From contig JAGYIY010000001.1 in assembly GCA_018402485.1 (NCBI GenBank), positions 1 to 64,000 on the forward strand: 64,000 nt of DNA. Reading direction: 5' to 3'. The notes beneath the pieces were generated by a model, which made no database searches, was not told where the DNA came from, and worked only from the letters and a program-made list of their open reading frames with translations. This DNA comes from Roseivirga sp. Lineage in GTDB: Bacteria > Bacteroidota > Bacteroidia > Cytophagales > Cyclobacteriaceae. Shown here piece by piece: positions 24,701 to 31,704 of this stretch (position 1 is its first letter; each line of letters starts with the position of its first letter). The translations under genes and the position numbers were made by a program.

Positions 24701-25836
24701 AGATCATCCCATTTAAACCGATATACCCATAACTCTTCGCTTCCCTCATTCACGGCACCATCTGCGTAAACATATGCCCCCAGTTTACCGATTACGCGGA
24801 ATCTTTTCGGTACCTGAACATCGTGTGTTAACACCTTGTCCTCATAGATTTGCATGCGTGTAGGTCCGTCCGTCCCTTGCGGATGATACACCCTAAACAC
24901 ATGGTCTTGATGCGCATAAACACTTGCATAGAAACTTTGATCGGCTACATCTGTTCGCCAGTTCTCAATCGCTTCCTCTATGCCACGTGTGGTGCGATAA
25001 TTGACATCAAAGCCTTGACCGCCTACCCCAAAGCGTTCCATCAATTGCAAATTTTGATCATACACATACATAAGCGAATCAATATGAAATGAAACAAGCA
25101 AATGCTCATTGTAAGCAGCTACATCTATTCCTGCGAGGTTGGGGATAAATGAAAAGTCTTGATAGGCCTCTGACCATTTCCCTCCTATTTGAACCAGTTT
25201 ACCATCTGCAATGCGGAACTTACCTAGCACATAGGTTTCCTCATAAAAACGCTCATGTTGAAAAGCATTCATTCTAGGGTGTTCTGTAATGATGGGTACA
25301 AAAAGATAGTCATTCAAATGAGCAGTGAAATTGGTTTGAATATTCGGGCTCCAGTCAATGGTGTAAATTCCTTTTTGTTCGCCATCAGGATTATTCATCA
25401 GTTCTTCTGTAGGTGTGAAATTGTCCCAATCATATAACTTAAAATAGGTTTTGATAGAATCGTTTTGAAATTGATGATAACCAAAGTTATCAATCACCAA
25501 ATAATTGGAACCTTCCAAATCCACCGTATAGTGCACATTATCAACCTCGTGAGGACCCGAACCACGACCCAAATGGACACCTTTAACCATTAAATCTGTA
25601 TCCAAATAATTTATGGTTTGAAAAATCTGATCCGAAAATACTAAACCACCATTTAATAAGGCAAATCGACCTACACCTGAATAAGAATTTAAATTAATTG
25701 ATACACTATCTAACAAAAGTTGATTAGTAACATTATCTAATTTAGCACTAGTAGTAGGGAAATTTCTTATGTCATATCTATGATCATTACAGCTAATTAA
25801 AATTATGATATATAAAATGATATATATATATTTCAT
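24697..25836 (-). CDS. 6-bladed beta-propeller lipoprotein (module 2)
   Basis: 379 aa. The signal MKYIYIILYIIILISC has a lipobox Cys at residue 16. The mature part shows propeller-type repeats (INYLDTDLMVKGVHLGRGSGPHEVDNVHY, LVIDNFGYHQFQNDS) with the GRGSGPHEV loop equivalent to GRGPGEY of the family. It lies 51 bp after the Cys-rich peptide gene and is coupled by ATGA to the next gene. It is the module 2 counterpart of 20962-22173 and 28885-30027. Confidence 0.82.
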   Translation of the reverse strand: MKYIYIILYIIILISCNDHRYDIRNFPTTSAKLDNVTNQLLLDSVSINLNSYSGVGRFALLNGGLVFSDQIFQTINYLDTDLMVKGVHLGRGSGPHEVDNVHYTVDLEGSNYLVIDNFGYHQFQNDSIKTYFKLYDWDNFTPTEELMNNPDGEQKGIYTIDWSPNIQTNFTAHLNDYLFVPIITEHPRMNAFQHERFYEETYVLGKFRIADGKLVQIGGKWSEAYQDFSFIPNLAGIDVAAYNEHLLVSFHIDSLMYVYDQNLQLMERFGVGGQGFDVNYRTTRGIEEAIENWRTDVADQSFYASVYAHQDHVFRVYHPQGTDGPTRMQIYEDKVLTHDVQVPKRFRVIGKLGAYVYADGAVNEGSEELWVYRFKWDDL

Positions 25837-25887
25837 TGAATTAATAAATTAAATATTGAGGAGAAATATTATCCTCCTCAATATAAA

Positions 25888-26127
25888 TTACAAATCACCA
25901 TTATGGCAATTTGATACAAACTCAGAGCAAAGCGTTACCGTACCATCTGGTTCAACACCCGATTGACCACACCTGGCTCTAAAGGAAATAGCATTACCTC
26001 CAAAACAACCTCCATATTTACATCGACAAATGGTTTCTGTCGGATGAGGGGGAGGGTCTATTGTTTGGGATTGAATTGTAAGACTACCAAAAATAGTCAG
26101 AACTAGAATCAAGACATTCTTTTTCAT
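25888..26127 (-). CDS. Small secreted six-cysteine peptide (module 2)
   Basis: 79 aa. A signal peptide (MKKNVLILVLTIFGSLTIQSQ) is followed by a proline-rich stretch (TIDPPPHPTET) and a mature domain with six cysteines (ICRCKYGGC ... RC ... LC ... NC). The CxC-x-x-x-x-GC start resembles that of the module 4 peptide (TCYCDTEIAGC). It is the first gene after leader repeat B. Even number of cysteines and signal peptide suggest disulfide-bonded export. Function unknown. Confidence 0.75.
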   Translation of the reverse strand: MKKNVLILVLTIFGSLTIQSQTIDPPPHPTETICRCKYGGCFGGNAISFRARCGQSGVEPDGTVTLCSEFVSNCHNGDL

Positions 26128-26137
26128 ATTAATTTTA

Positions 26138-26434
26138 TTTTAGTTAAAATTTAAACTCAAAGCCAATGCTTATCTAGGACCTTGTATTAGCTTCTTACAT
26201 GCAAGTATAAGGTGAGGTTGTGTCATAAAATGTCACTGGCACATTTTTTTTTAAAATAAAATTTAAATCTTAGCTTTAGATATCTCAAATTTTCACTATT
26301 TATAACACTCCCCTTCCCAATTGAAATGACAACTGAGCTTATTTCATATTTCATTGAAAGCTTGGCAAGTCTATGCTGATTTTTGAATGCTTAAACGGCT
26401 ACTTTAGCCTTAAAGGCCGGAGAAAATTTACGTC
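26138..26434 (-). repeat. Leader repeat copy B (about 295 bp)
   Basis: Nearly identical to copy C at 28165-28465 over about 290 bp (a 7-bp indel and a few substitutions) and to copies A and D over their shorter lengths. It contains a near-perfect dyad GTGTCAT-AAA-ATGTCAC (26220-26236; one mismatched central pair per arm), the string TATACTTG on the minus strand (close to TAnnTTTG), TTGGCTTTGAGTT near the gene, and a small hairpin GGCTA-CTT-TAGCC (26397-26409). Confidence 0.9.
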
Positions 26435-26543
26435 TTGTTCGCTTCTTCATAAGGTTAAATTTAAATGGTTTTTTTTAACTTAACCTTTGGTCTCAATTTA
26501 GGGGAGTATTATATTGCGAATTTGACAGTTCCTTGTAACTCAT

Positions 26544-27002
26544 TTATAAAACCGTCAGCTTGTAGGAAATAAATAAAACTAAATAAAGAATCAAGTTATA
26601 CAGCGCGTGCAAACCTGAAGTAAACCAAAATGCCTTGGACAATGATTTGGCACAATAAGTATTGATGAAAAGCATAACCAAAACAAACCCCTTCAGAGCG
26701 CTAAAGATTACTTGGTGTAGGCTATCCATATGTGTTAAACCAAAAATTAAACCGGATAAAAATATAAGTAACAATAGATGCCACTGATTAGGCTTTTTAA
26801 TCAAAAAGAAAAAAATCCTCACCGGAATAAATTGAAAAACAAATGTTTCTAATAATGGCGCCAATAAAATAGCATCAATAAAGAGTTCCCACCAATTTAT
26901 AACCTCCGGTTCACTAGGATGGCCATCAAAGAAGAGGGAGCATACCGTTATACCCAAAAGCAACAAAAAGGATTTCCAAAAATTAAAAAACGATAGATTC
27001 AT
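26544..27002 (-). CDS. CPBP (CAAX-type) family intramembrane protease
   Basis: 152 aa with about four to five membrane segments. The three CPBP motifs can be placed: APLLETFVFQ (usual EExxxR, here E-T and Q), FGLTHMDS (the F-x-x-x-H motif) and SGLHALYN (HxxxN). The family includes prenyl-protein proteases and proteins used for bacteriocin maturation or self-immunity. The catalytic Glu and both His are kept, the second Glu and Arg are replaced. It is the third gene of module 3, after a lipoprotein with a bacteriocin-like tail and a small membrane protein; maturation or immunity is inferred. Confidence 0.75.
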   Translation of the reverse strand: MNLSFFNFWKSFLLLLGITVCSLFFDGHPSEPEVINWWELFIDAILLAPLLETFVFQFIPVRIFFFLIKKPNQWHLLLLIFLSGLIFGLTHMDSLHQVIFSALKGFVLVMLFINTYCAKSLSKAFWFTSGLHALYNLILYLVLFISYKLTVL

Positions 27003-27214
27003 TTTATGGAAAAGCTCTACTCAAATTAAAACTAATCTAAATTCAACCAATTGATCATCCCGCGATGATCCGAAATTTGAGCTTGTGAACTGCAGTGAAA
27101 ATCACGACAATACTCAGACCACCTAACCTCTTCTGCCGGTTCAACCTTAATTCATCTCATGATTTGAATCGTTACTAAAATCAAAAGGGTCAAATTCATA
27201 AGAATATTACCAAA

Positions 27215-27466
27215 TTAATTTAATAAATATTTATTTTTGTATATATTTTTAATTTTATACCTAAGATATATGCATTTTATTGACATTATAAATATTATAG
27301 TGTTTATGCCTAAAGGTATATAGAGAACTACATAGTAATCAAACCAGATAAGCTGATTTCTCATTAAAGCAAAGAGAATAAAACTAATCAGAATCAAAAA
27401 ATTAGTCATGTTTAAACATTGATTCAATTTTTGATTGAAGGTTCTTGAACTTTTCATTTCTCTCAT
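27215..27466 (-). CDS. Small two-TM membrane protein (83 aa, module 3)
   Basis: Two hydrophobic segments (about 20-38 and 44-66) flanked by basic ends (RTFNQKLNQ, and YLRYKIKNIYKNKY at the C-terminus). It starts 1 bp after the stop of the lipoprotein gene, so the two are tightly linked. No domain is recognised. Size and position would fit an immunity protein for the upstream product, but this is inference only. Confidence 0.55.
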   Translation of the reverse strand: MREMKSSRTFNQKLNQCLNMTNFLILISFILFALMRNQLIWFDYYVVLYIPLGINTIIFIMSIKCIYLRYKIKNIYKNKYLLN

Positions 27467-27467
27467 C

Positions 27468-28166
27468 CTAGTAAATGCAATTTACAAATTCATAAATCAT
27501 AATATCAACCCCGATCCATCCTAGATACCTTTTCCCAATATGCTTCAGAGCCCCTATCATGGTTTCTATACTCGCAGCTGCGAGATTGTTTTGAATGATC
27601 GCCTGTATTGAGCTTATCCCAACAGCAGCCGATGCACATGAAATCATTCTATCCCAGTCTATTTCTTGAATTTGATTTGAGTAATAGCCAGTATTCAAAG
27701 GTTCTAAATTTTTATTTTGGTTTGAATAATAAGATATGCTGAATAGAAAAGAAAGTTCCACGAGTTGTGTACCGCTTAGCTGATAAATTTCATCATATAA
27801 CTCCTCTTTTTCATTCTCAGGCAAGCCTTCAAAAAGTTGAGAATTAAAAATTGAGGATTTCATTTCGTTGAAAATTATTTGACCATTTTCCACCAATGGA
27901 GTTAAAATTTCTAAAATTTCTTTCTCATTAATTTCAACACCTGATTGAATAGAGTTCAAATCTTTCACATCATAATAGTTTCGCAAGTTGTCAAGTACTG
28001 AGATCAGAACTTGTTTATCTAATACATATTTGCTTAGATCAATATCCGTTTTAAATGGTCCCTCTGGTATAGCAGTTTCCTGACAGGATGCAACAACAAG
28101 GAGTAATCCAATAAATGATACTTTTATCGCATAATTAATAATAGTTCCATTTAATGCCCTTTTGAT
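27468..28166 (-). CDS. Lipoprotein with hydrophobic bacteriocin-like C-terminus; start codon appears mutated to ATC
   Basis: The frame is open to an ATC codon at 28166-28164, exactly where the sibling leaders (30321, 22436) have ATG after the same AAAACAAAAGAAAA string. From ATC it encodes a lipoprotein signal (IKVSFIGLLLVVASC, lipobox Cys28) and about 232 aa in all. The last 60 residues are small, hydrophobic and end ALKHIGKRYLGWIGVDIMIYEFVNC, a pattern seen at the C-terminus of several small exported Bacteroidota proteins and reminiscent of membrane-active peptides. An internal TTG (27986) would lose the signal. The gene is either dead or uses a non-canonical start. Confidence 0.6.
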   Translation of the reverse strand: MKRALNGTIINYAIKVSFIGLLLVVASCQETAIPEGPFKTDIDLSKYVLDKQVLISVLDNLRNYYDVKDLNSIQSGVEINEKEILEILTPLVENGQIIFNEMKSSIFNSQLFEGLPENEKEELYDEIYQLSGTQLVELSFLFSISYYSNQNKNLEPLNTGYYSNQIQEIDWDRMISCASAAVGISSIQAIIQNNLAAASIETMIGALKHIGKRYLGWIGVDIMIYEFVNCIY

Positions 28167-28465
28167 TTTTCTTTTGTTTTAATTAAAATTTAAACTCATA
28201 GCCAATGCTTATCTAGGACCTTGTATTCGCTTCTTACATGCAAGTATAAGGTGAGGTTGTGTCATAAAATGTCACTGGCACATTTTTTTTTAAAATAAAA
28301 TTTAAACCTTAGCTTTAGATATCTCAAATTTTCACTATTTATAACACTCCCCTTCCCAATTGAAATGACAACTGATCTTATTTCATTGAAAGCTTGGCAA
28401 GTCTATGCTGATTTTTGATTGCTTAAACGGCTACTTTAGCCTTTTAGAACAGAGAAGATTTACGT
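28165..28465 (-). repeat. Leader repeat copy C (about 290 bp)
   Basis: Same element as copy B over its full length, including the dyad GTGTCAT-AAA-ATGTCAC at 28259-28275 and the GGCTA-CTT-TAGCC hairpin. It directly precedes the lipoprotein gene of module 3. The few differences from B suggest recent duplication. Confidence 0.9.
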
Positions 28466-28542
28466 TTTATTTAATTATTTATATAATTATTTTAAATATT
28501 ATTTTTTTTTTATTTTATACAATTCAAGTTTACAATTAAAAA

Positions 28543-28884
28543 TTAATTTACTTTGATTGATACCTTAGCTAACTTAAAATCAGCATTAGTTTTAAGAACA
28601 GCATAAACTTCTTTGACATTACGTAATTGTTCATTGGTAGTTTCAAGTGTAATGAGACCTGTATCTAATGGAGAAATTAACTGATCATATGTCACAGAAG
28701 TACACGAACATGAGGATTTAACAGATTCAATAACTAACTCAGAAGATCCCATATTTACAATCTTAAAGTCATGCCTAATCTTACTCGGTAAGTTCATAAG
28801 TTCATCTAATGGAACAACATGCCTGGGATCAATGATTTTGAATTTAACATTACTGTATAATAGTATAAATATTATTAATATATA
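28543..28884 (-). CDS. DUF1573 family protein without canonical start (module 4)
   Basis: The first ATG (28797) gives only 84 aa, beginning mid-domain. The frame is open a further 29 codons to the TGA of the propeller gene and would add a membrane segment (YILIIFILLYSNVKFKIID), which suits an exported protein. An ATG overlapping that TGA (ATGA) is in another frame that stops after 12 codons, so one small frameshift would restore a coupled full-length gene. The DUF1573 signature SSCSCTSVTYDQLISPLD is clear. Probably frameshifted or using a rare start codon. Confidence 0.6.
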   Translation of the reverse strand, partial: YILIIFILLYSNVKFKIIDPRHVVPLDELMNLPSKIRHDFKIVNMGSSELVIESVKSSCSCTSVTYDQLISPLDTGLITLETTNEQLRNVKEVYAVLKTNADFKLAKVSIKVN

Positions 28885-30027
28885 TCATTTTATATTCAAT
28901 TTAAATTTGTAAAAACCTAATTGATCTTCTTCCTCATTAAGTATCCCATCAGCATAATAAAAGCCGTTATGGTAACCAATTACATTGAATTTATGAACTG
29001 TATTGAACTGAGCTACTAAATCCTTATTTCGATAAATCTGAACACCTCCTTTATTCGATTCACGGTCTGTTATAAATGACCTAAACATTAAATTATTCAT
29101 GCTATCATAGTAGAGATGTGAATAGAACCCATTTTTAAAACTATCGTAAGGTGTCTCTTCAAACGAAATGAAATTCTTTATCTCTGAATTGATAGTTGCT
29201 TCTTTCTGGCCAAATTCATAAATAAGATCATTTTCAGGAAATGGGCTATAAACCTGTATTTTAAACGATCCTTTATAACCCACGAAAATGCTATCAGCTT
29301 TTAGTGTTATAAATCGGTCATCGTAGTGCTCCCAGCGATGATCTCTATATTCCGATGGAAAATTACCAAATACGGTTTCTAGTTTTCCGGAATTAATGTT
29401 GATCCTACCAATGGATGCTGCATCGTTATAATAACCATCAGTAGCGAGATTATAACTTGGATTAACCCGTGGCAATATCCTAACCGGTACATAAATATTT
29501 TGATTTCTGTCAATCGAAAGGTTTTTGGAAGTCAACACATTGAAAACTATATCCATGTCATAGGTACCCACTTCCACTTCTTTTTTTCCGTCATACCTTT
29601 CTTTTGTCCTGGGTACAACGTACATAAAGTCTTCCTCTCTTTCAAATTCATCTGTAAATACATGAATATCGCTTGCCCGACCCATGAAAATATGCTTGCT
29701 CCCAAGGCGTCCGTGCCAAACAAACTCTTGTCTTATCTCGCTGGGGCTATCACCCAAACCTAAATAAGTTTTTAAAACCTCTCCATTCTGACTGATTTTA
29801 TTAGCACTGGAAAAAATAGGATCAAAGTAGTAAACCCATTCATTCTCGATTCTAAAAAAGCCATTCTCAGAAAACGACGGCAGTTGAACATAAACCGTAT
29901 CCATTTCAGCAAGTTGGTACTCCATGCTAATACTACCGAAGTCTAGTTCTTGCTCTTTACGATTCTGACAGGCATTTATGAAGACCGTGAGAATTAAAAG
30001 TAAATGAAATAAGTTACTCTTTTTCAT
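28885..30027 (-). CDS. 6-bladed beta-propeller lipoprotein (module 4)
   Basis: 380 aa. The signal MKKSNLFHLLLILTVFINAC has a lipobox Cys at residue 20. The mature part carries propeller blades (FRIENEWVYYFDPIFSSANKISQNGEVLKTYLGLGDSPSEIRQEF; SIFVGYKGSFKIQVYSPFPENDLIYEFG), and GLGDSPSEI takes the place of the family's GxGPGEY loop. It lies 66 bp after the Cys-rich peptide gene and runs straight into the DUF1573 gene. Outer membrane or periplasmic location is expected; ligand unknown. Confidence 0.82.
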   Translation of the reverse strand: MKKSNLFHLLLILTVFINACQNRKEQELDFGSISMEYQLAEMDTVYVQLPSFSENGFFRIENEWVYYFDPIFSSANKISQNGEVLKTYLGLGDSPSEIRQEFVWHGRLGSKHIFMGRASDIHVFTDEFEREEDFMYVVPRTKERYDGKKEVEVGTYDMDIVFNVLTSKNLSIDRNQNIYVPVRILPRVNPSYNLATDGYYNDAASIGRININSGKLETVFGNFPSEYRDHRWEHYDDRFITLKADSIFVGYKGSFKIQVYSPFPENDLIYEFGQKEATINSEIKNFISFEETPYDSFKNGFYSHLYYDSMNNLMFRSFITDRESNKGGVQIYRNKDLVAQFNTVHKFNVIGYHNGFYYADGILNEEEDQLGFYKFKLNIK

Positions 30028-30093
30028 AAGTATTATTTTATGTCAGAAAAGAATCATGCCGTACAATATAAACTTGCACGGCATGAAATTTGA

Positions 30094-30321
30094 TCATTGA
30101 ATATTCATAATGGTTTTCGGTAAGCATTTCCCGCCTTTACAGTTTTTCCTTTTACTGCAATCCATTCCACCTCGACCATTATGCCAACAACCAGCAATTT
30201 CAGTGTCGCAATAACAGGTTGGACCAAAATATTCTTCTGTCTCAGCATTTACACTAGAACCGCCAAAACTTACGGACGCTATAAATAAGAGCATCACACA
30301 CAGGTTTCTTAAACTTTTCAT
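30094..30321 (-). CDS. Small secreted six-cysteine NVEALA-like peptide (module 4)
   Basis: 75 aa. The signal peptide ends in SSVNAETEE, close to the NVEALA-type leader end. The mature ~46 residues contain six cysteines (TCYCDTEIAGC ... MDC ... NC ... GKC) with glycine-rich spacing (WHNGRGGMD) and a basic character. It follows leader repeat D and precedes the propeller gene. It resembles the module 2 peptide in its first three cysteines. Function unknown. Confidence 0.75.
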   Translation of the reverse strand: MKSLRNLCVMLLFIASVSFGGSSVNAETEEYFGPTCYCDTEIAGCWHNGRGGMDCSKRKNCKGGKCLPKTIMNIQ

Positions 30322-30487
30322 TTTTCTTTTGTTTTAGTCAAAATTTAAACTCAAAGCCAATGCTTATCTAGGACCTTGTATTCGCTTCTTAAGGGCAAGT
30401 ATAAGGTGAGGTTGTGTCATAAAATGTCACTGCCACATTTTTTTAAAAAAATAAAATTTAAACCTTAGCCTTAGATATCTCAAATTT
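30322..30487 (-). repeat. Leader repeat copy D
   Basis: About 160 bp matching copies A-C, with the dyad GTGTCAT-AAA-ATGTCAC at 30414-30430. It fills the whole gap between an intact HTH regulator gene and the peptide gene and overlaps the last codons of the HTH gene, which suggests the repeat is the natural HTH-to-peptide spacer. Confidence 0.9.
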
Positions 30488-30716
30488 TGTTGATTGGCCT
30501 AAATCCAAAGAAACATTCTATTTCATAAGCATAAACAAATGATCTTCTGACTTGATCATAAATAATGGGCGCACCTAAATTTCTCATCTCATCAAATATG
30601 CGGTATAACTGCCTCTTACTTACCCCAACCTTTCTGGAACACTCTTCCGCATTTCCTGTACCCTTTCTTCTGATCATGGCATCTAGCCTTTCCATACGTT
30701 GGATTTTTTCTCTCAT
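30480..30716 (-). CDS. Small HTH DNA-binding protein (module 4 regulator)
   Basis: 78 aa, all-cytoplasmic. The sequence IQRMERLDAMIRRKGTGNAEECSRKVGVSKRQLYRIFDEMRNLG is a winged-HTH-like unit of the HTH_11 type, followed by APIIYDQ...SFVYAYEIECFFGF, probably the wing. The plus-strand protein at 55145-55372 is a clear paralogue at the same relative position, and a decayed third copy lies at 22602-22787. It probably binds the dyad in the leader repeat immediately downstream and controls the peptide/propeller genes (inference). Confidence 0.8.
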   Translation of the reverse strand: MREKIQRMERLDAMIRRKGTGNAEECSRKVGVSKRQLYRIFDEMRNLGAPIIYDQVRRSFVYAYEIECFFGFRPINKI

Positions 30717-31074
30717 GGTACTTCATTTAAGTGTTACATATACAGTATGTCATTGATGTTTAGGCAAAGGATTTTCGACTGTTATGAGGTTGTAAACATC
30801 AGGCGCATACTCATTCTTAAGGTGCATCTACCGCTAGAAGCTACCTATATTCTAAAATACTAAAGCACAATATATGCTCATTCACATACGTAATATACAT
30901 ATTATTTATTCTTTTAAACAAATTTTATTGAGCCACTTTTGATAATAACCATTATCAAAAATTCTTTTAGGTCTTTTCAAAAAATATGAAAATAGAGGAA
31001 ATCCGTGCCCTGAAGAAGGTTTTCCAGACATACTGTCCCAAAACATCTTCATGAACAAAAAATGTTAATGATAA
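30717..31074. other. Intergenic region, no gene seen
   Basis: 358 bp of AT-rich DNA marking the right edge of the accessory block. I see no coding frame, repeat or clear promoter. It must contain the promoter of the HTH gene. Confidence 0.4.
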
Positions 31075-31701
31075 CTAAACCTCGAAGCCGGCAAAAACGA
31101 AAGAAAATAAACGAATGCTAAAAAGAATCAGCGCAAGACCTACCACTCGGTTCATGATTTTCATAAATCTCACCGTCACCAAATCGCGTAACTTGCCTGC
31201 ATAATGCGATTTTAAAACATCGCAAATGAATACGGTAGCCATCAAAACACTGAAAAACAGGATCAGATCATTGTCCTGATAGCCATAGCTGAGGTTGACC
31301 TTGCTGATAATACCTAACCAAAACAAAAAAACAAAAGGATTGATGGCATTCAACAAAAATCCCTTGAGCACTTGGCGAATCCCTTTGGTTTGATGCGCTG
31401 CCAATTGCACTACCTTCTGCCTTGGGACAGGTTTCAGTAAGTAATAGGCACCAAAGGCCAACATGATCAGACCGCCTACTCCCCCCATCCATTTCTGAAA
31501 ATTTTCATCTTTCAAAAAGGAAGATACGCCTAAAGATATGACTAGAATATAGATGATATCGCTCAGGGAAATGCCAATGGCCATGAAAAAACCTGCCCAA
31601 AACCCTTTCTCAATGGCATTATGCAGTAAAGCAAAAAAAACAGGCCCGATGAGAATGCACAGCAAAAGCCCAAATAAAAAGCCATTCCAAATTACTTCCA
31701 T
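31075..31701 (-). CDS. LysE/RhtB family amino-acid exporter
   Basis: 208 aa with six hydrophobic segments. The family start WNGFLFGLLLCILIGPVFFALLHNAIEKGFWAGFFMAIGISLSDIIYIL matches LysE translocators, with GPVFF and a charged loop between helices, and FLLNAINPFVFLFWLGI in the middle. It exports amino acids or related metabolites across the inner membrane; substrate unknown. It follows the GH3-type gene by only 3 bp, so they are likely one transcript. Confidence 0.85.
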   Translation of the reverse strand: MEVIWNGFLFGLLLCILIGPVFFALLHNAIEKGFWAGFFMAIGISLSDIIYILVISLGVSSFLKDENFQKWMGGVGGLIMLAFGAYYLLKPVPRQKVVQLAAHQTKGIRQVLKGFLLNAINPFVFLFWLGIISKVNLSYGYQDNDLILFFSVLMATVFICDVLKSHYAGKLRDLVTVRFMKIMNRVVGLALILFSIRLFSFVFAGFEV

Positions 31702-31704
31702 GTG

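Noticed and set aside
26451-26487. AAGGTTAA/TTAACCTT inverted repeat as the CPBP gene terminator
   Set aside because: Long 21-nt loop, AT-rich stem and no T-run on the relevant strand.
28885-28887. TGA between propeller and DUF1573 as a selenocysteine codon
   Set aside because: No SECIS-like hairpin is apparent, and neither family has selenoproteins that I know of; frameshift or coupled start is simpler.
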